Below are positions 63,860-64,000 of a DNA stretch of 64,000 bases, piece by piece. The notes below the pieces were generated by a model, which was given only the letters and a program-made list of their open reading frames with translations, was not told the DNA's origin and ran no database searches. Within the stretch, counting starts at the first letter, position 1. The number at the start of each line of letters is the position of its first letter. Source of the stretch: Candidatus Omnitrophota bacterium (GTDB lineage Bacteria; Omnitrophota; Omnitrophia; Omnitrophales; JACROU01); assembly GCA_029261035.1 (NCBI GenBank), contig JAJDCD010000025.1, positions 258,926-322,925 on the forward strand, in the 5' to 3' direction. A program made the position numbers and the translations under genes.

Positions 63860-64000
63860 ATGGCTAATACATCTGACAGAACCTACAAACGAAAACACTT
63901 CTTTATTAAGCCCAAACTTCAGACTCACTATATTATTTACACAAGCCTCACGTTGTTCATTGTAACAGGCGCAGCCGTTTTAAGTACCTATTTTGGTATT
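63860..64000 (+). CDS. Membrane protein, partial (N-terminus only)
   Basis: 47 codons are visible. A polar, basic start (SDRTYKRKHFFIKPKLQTHY) leads into a hydrophobic segment (IIYTSLTLFIVTGAAVLSTYFGI), typical of a type II membrane anchor such as in HAMP/chemoreceptor-like or cyclase-like proteins. Too short to assign. The ATG is taken from the promoter position, as no SD exists. Confidence 0.6.
   Translation, partial: MANTSDRTYKRKHFFIKPKLQTHYIIYTSLTLFIVTGAAVLSTYFGI

Overview
The window is AT-rich bacterial DNA from a diderm (Gram-negative-type) bacterium: it encodes outer-membrane export, a beta-barrel protein, SecDF/YajC and lipoprotein-type signals. The gene style fits Candidatus Omnitrophota (OP3) best: an 8 kaa ORF, a fused SecDF, small secreted proteins, and many short palindromic repeats of the TCATCCTGAG..GAAGGATC kind between genes. 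This placement is inference; the 16S gene at 56502-58048 would settle it. Almost everything is on the minus strand. Only rpmB and a partial gene at the right edge are on plus.

Layout. 1-10415 is an exopolysaccharide locus, read right to left: a FecR-like secreted protein, a BBP2-type outer-membrane barrel, a Wza-like export protein, a Wzc-like chain-length regulator/tyrosine kinase, a CpsB/YwqE PHP-type phosphatase, a Wzy/O-antigen-ligase-like polymerase with TPRs, a GT4 glycosyltransferase, an FkbM methyltransferase and a GT2 cut by the window edge. 10698-10928 is rpmB (L28), convergent with a queA / GGDEF / tgt / yajC / secDF / recJ series (10971-20413). Upstream of that lie a small membrane-anchored protein, a SpoIID/LytB-domain protein, a HAD hydrolase, a DUF4149-like membrane protein, two GT2 glycosyltransferases and a methyltransferase (20420-26537). 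26877-51074 is a single 8,065-codon ORF. 51404-52490 holds a CinA-N-domain protein and an unknown 113-aa protein. 52574-58048 is a complete rRNA operon (16S - tRNA-Ile - tRNA-Ala - 23S - 5S - terminator), with a perfect consensus sigma70 promoter at 58203-58231. glmS, a secreted DUF255/thioredoxin protein, a secreted PLD-fold protein that has lost its HKD motif, and the start of a plus-strand membrane protein finish the window.

The standout is the giant ORF. It starts with a signal peptide and is divided into about 23 blocks by a short motif, x-[A/G]-x-S-L-G. The blocks look like separate, unrelated proteins: a TraB/ChaN-like domain, an HExxH metallopeptidase-like block, a calcineurin-type phosphatase, an ATPase-like block, a kinase-like fold, TPRs, twelve sigma-region-4/LuxR-like HTH units, several membrane segments, and one block that begins with a complete lipoprotein signal peptide right after its SLG. 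Twenty-two of the motifs use only AG(T/C)-TT(A/G)-GG codons. I propose a polyprotein (or a serially fused operon) whose junctions are cut or marked at SLG. Nothing in the sequence alone proves cleavage.

Small palindromic repeats of several families fill nearly every intergenic gap over 100 bp. Some have entered coding sequence (ends of genes, and two sites inside the giant ORF). Two genes (26537 and 63860) have strong promoters placed so close to the ATG that their mRNAs should be leaderless.
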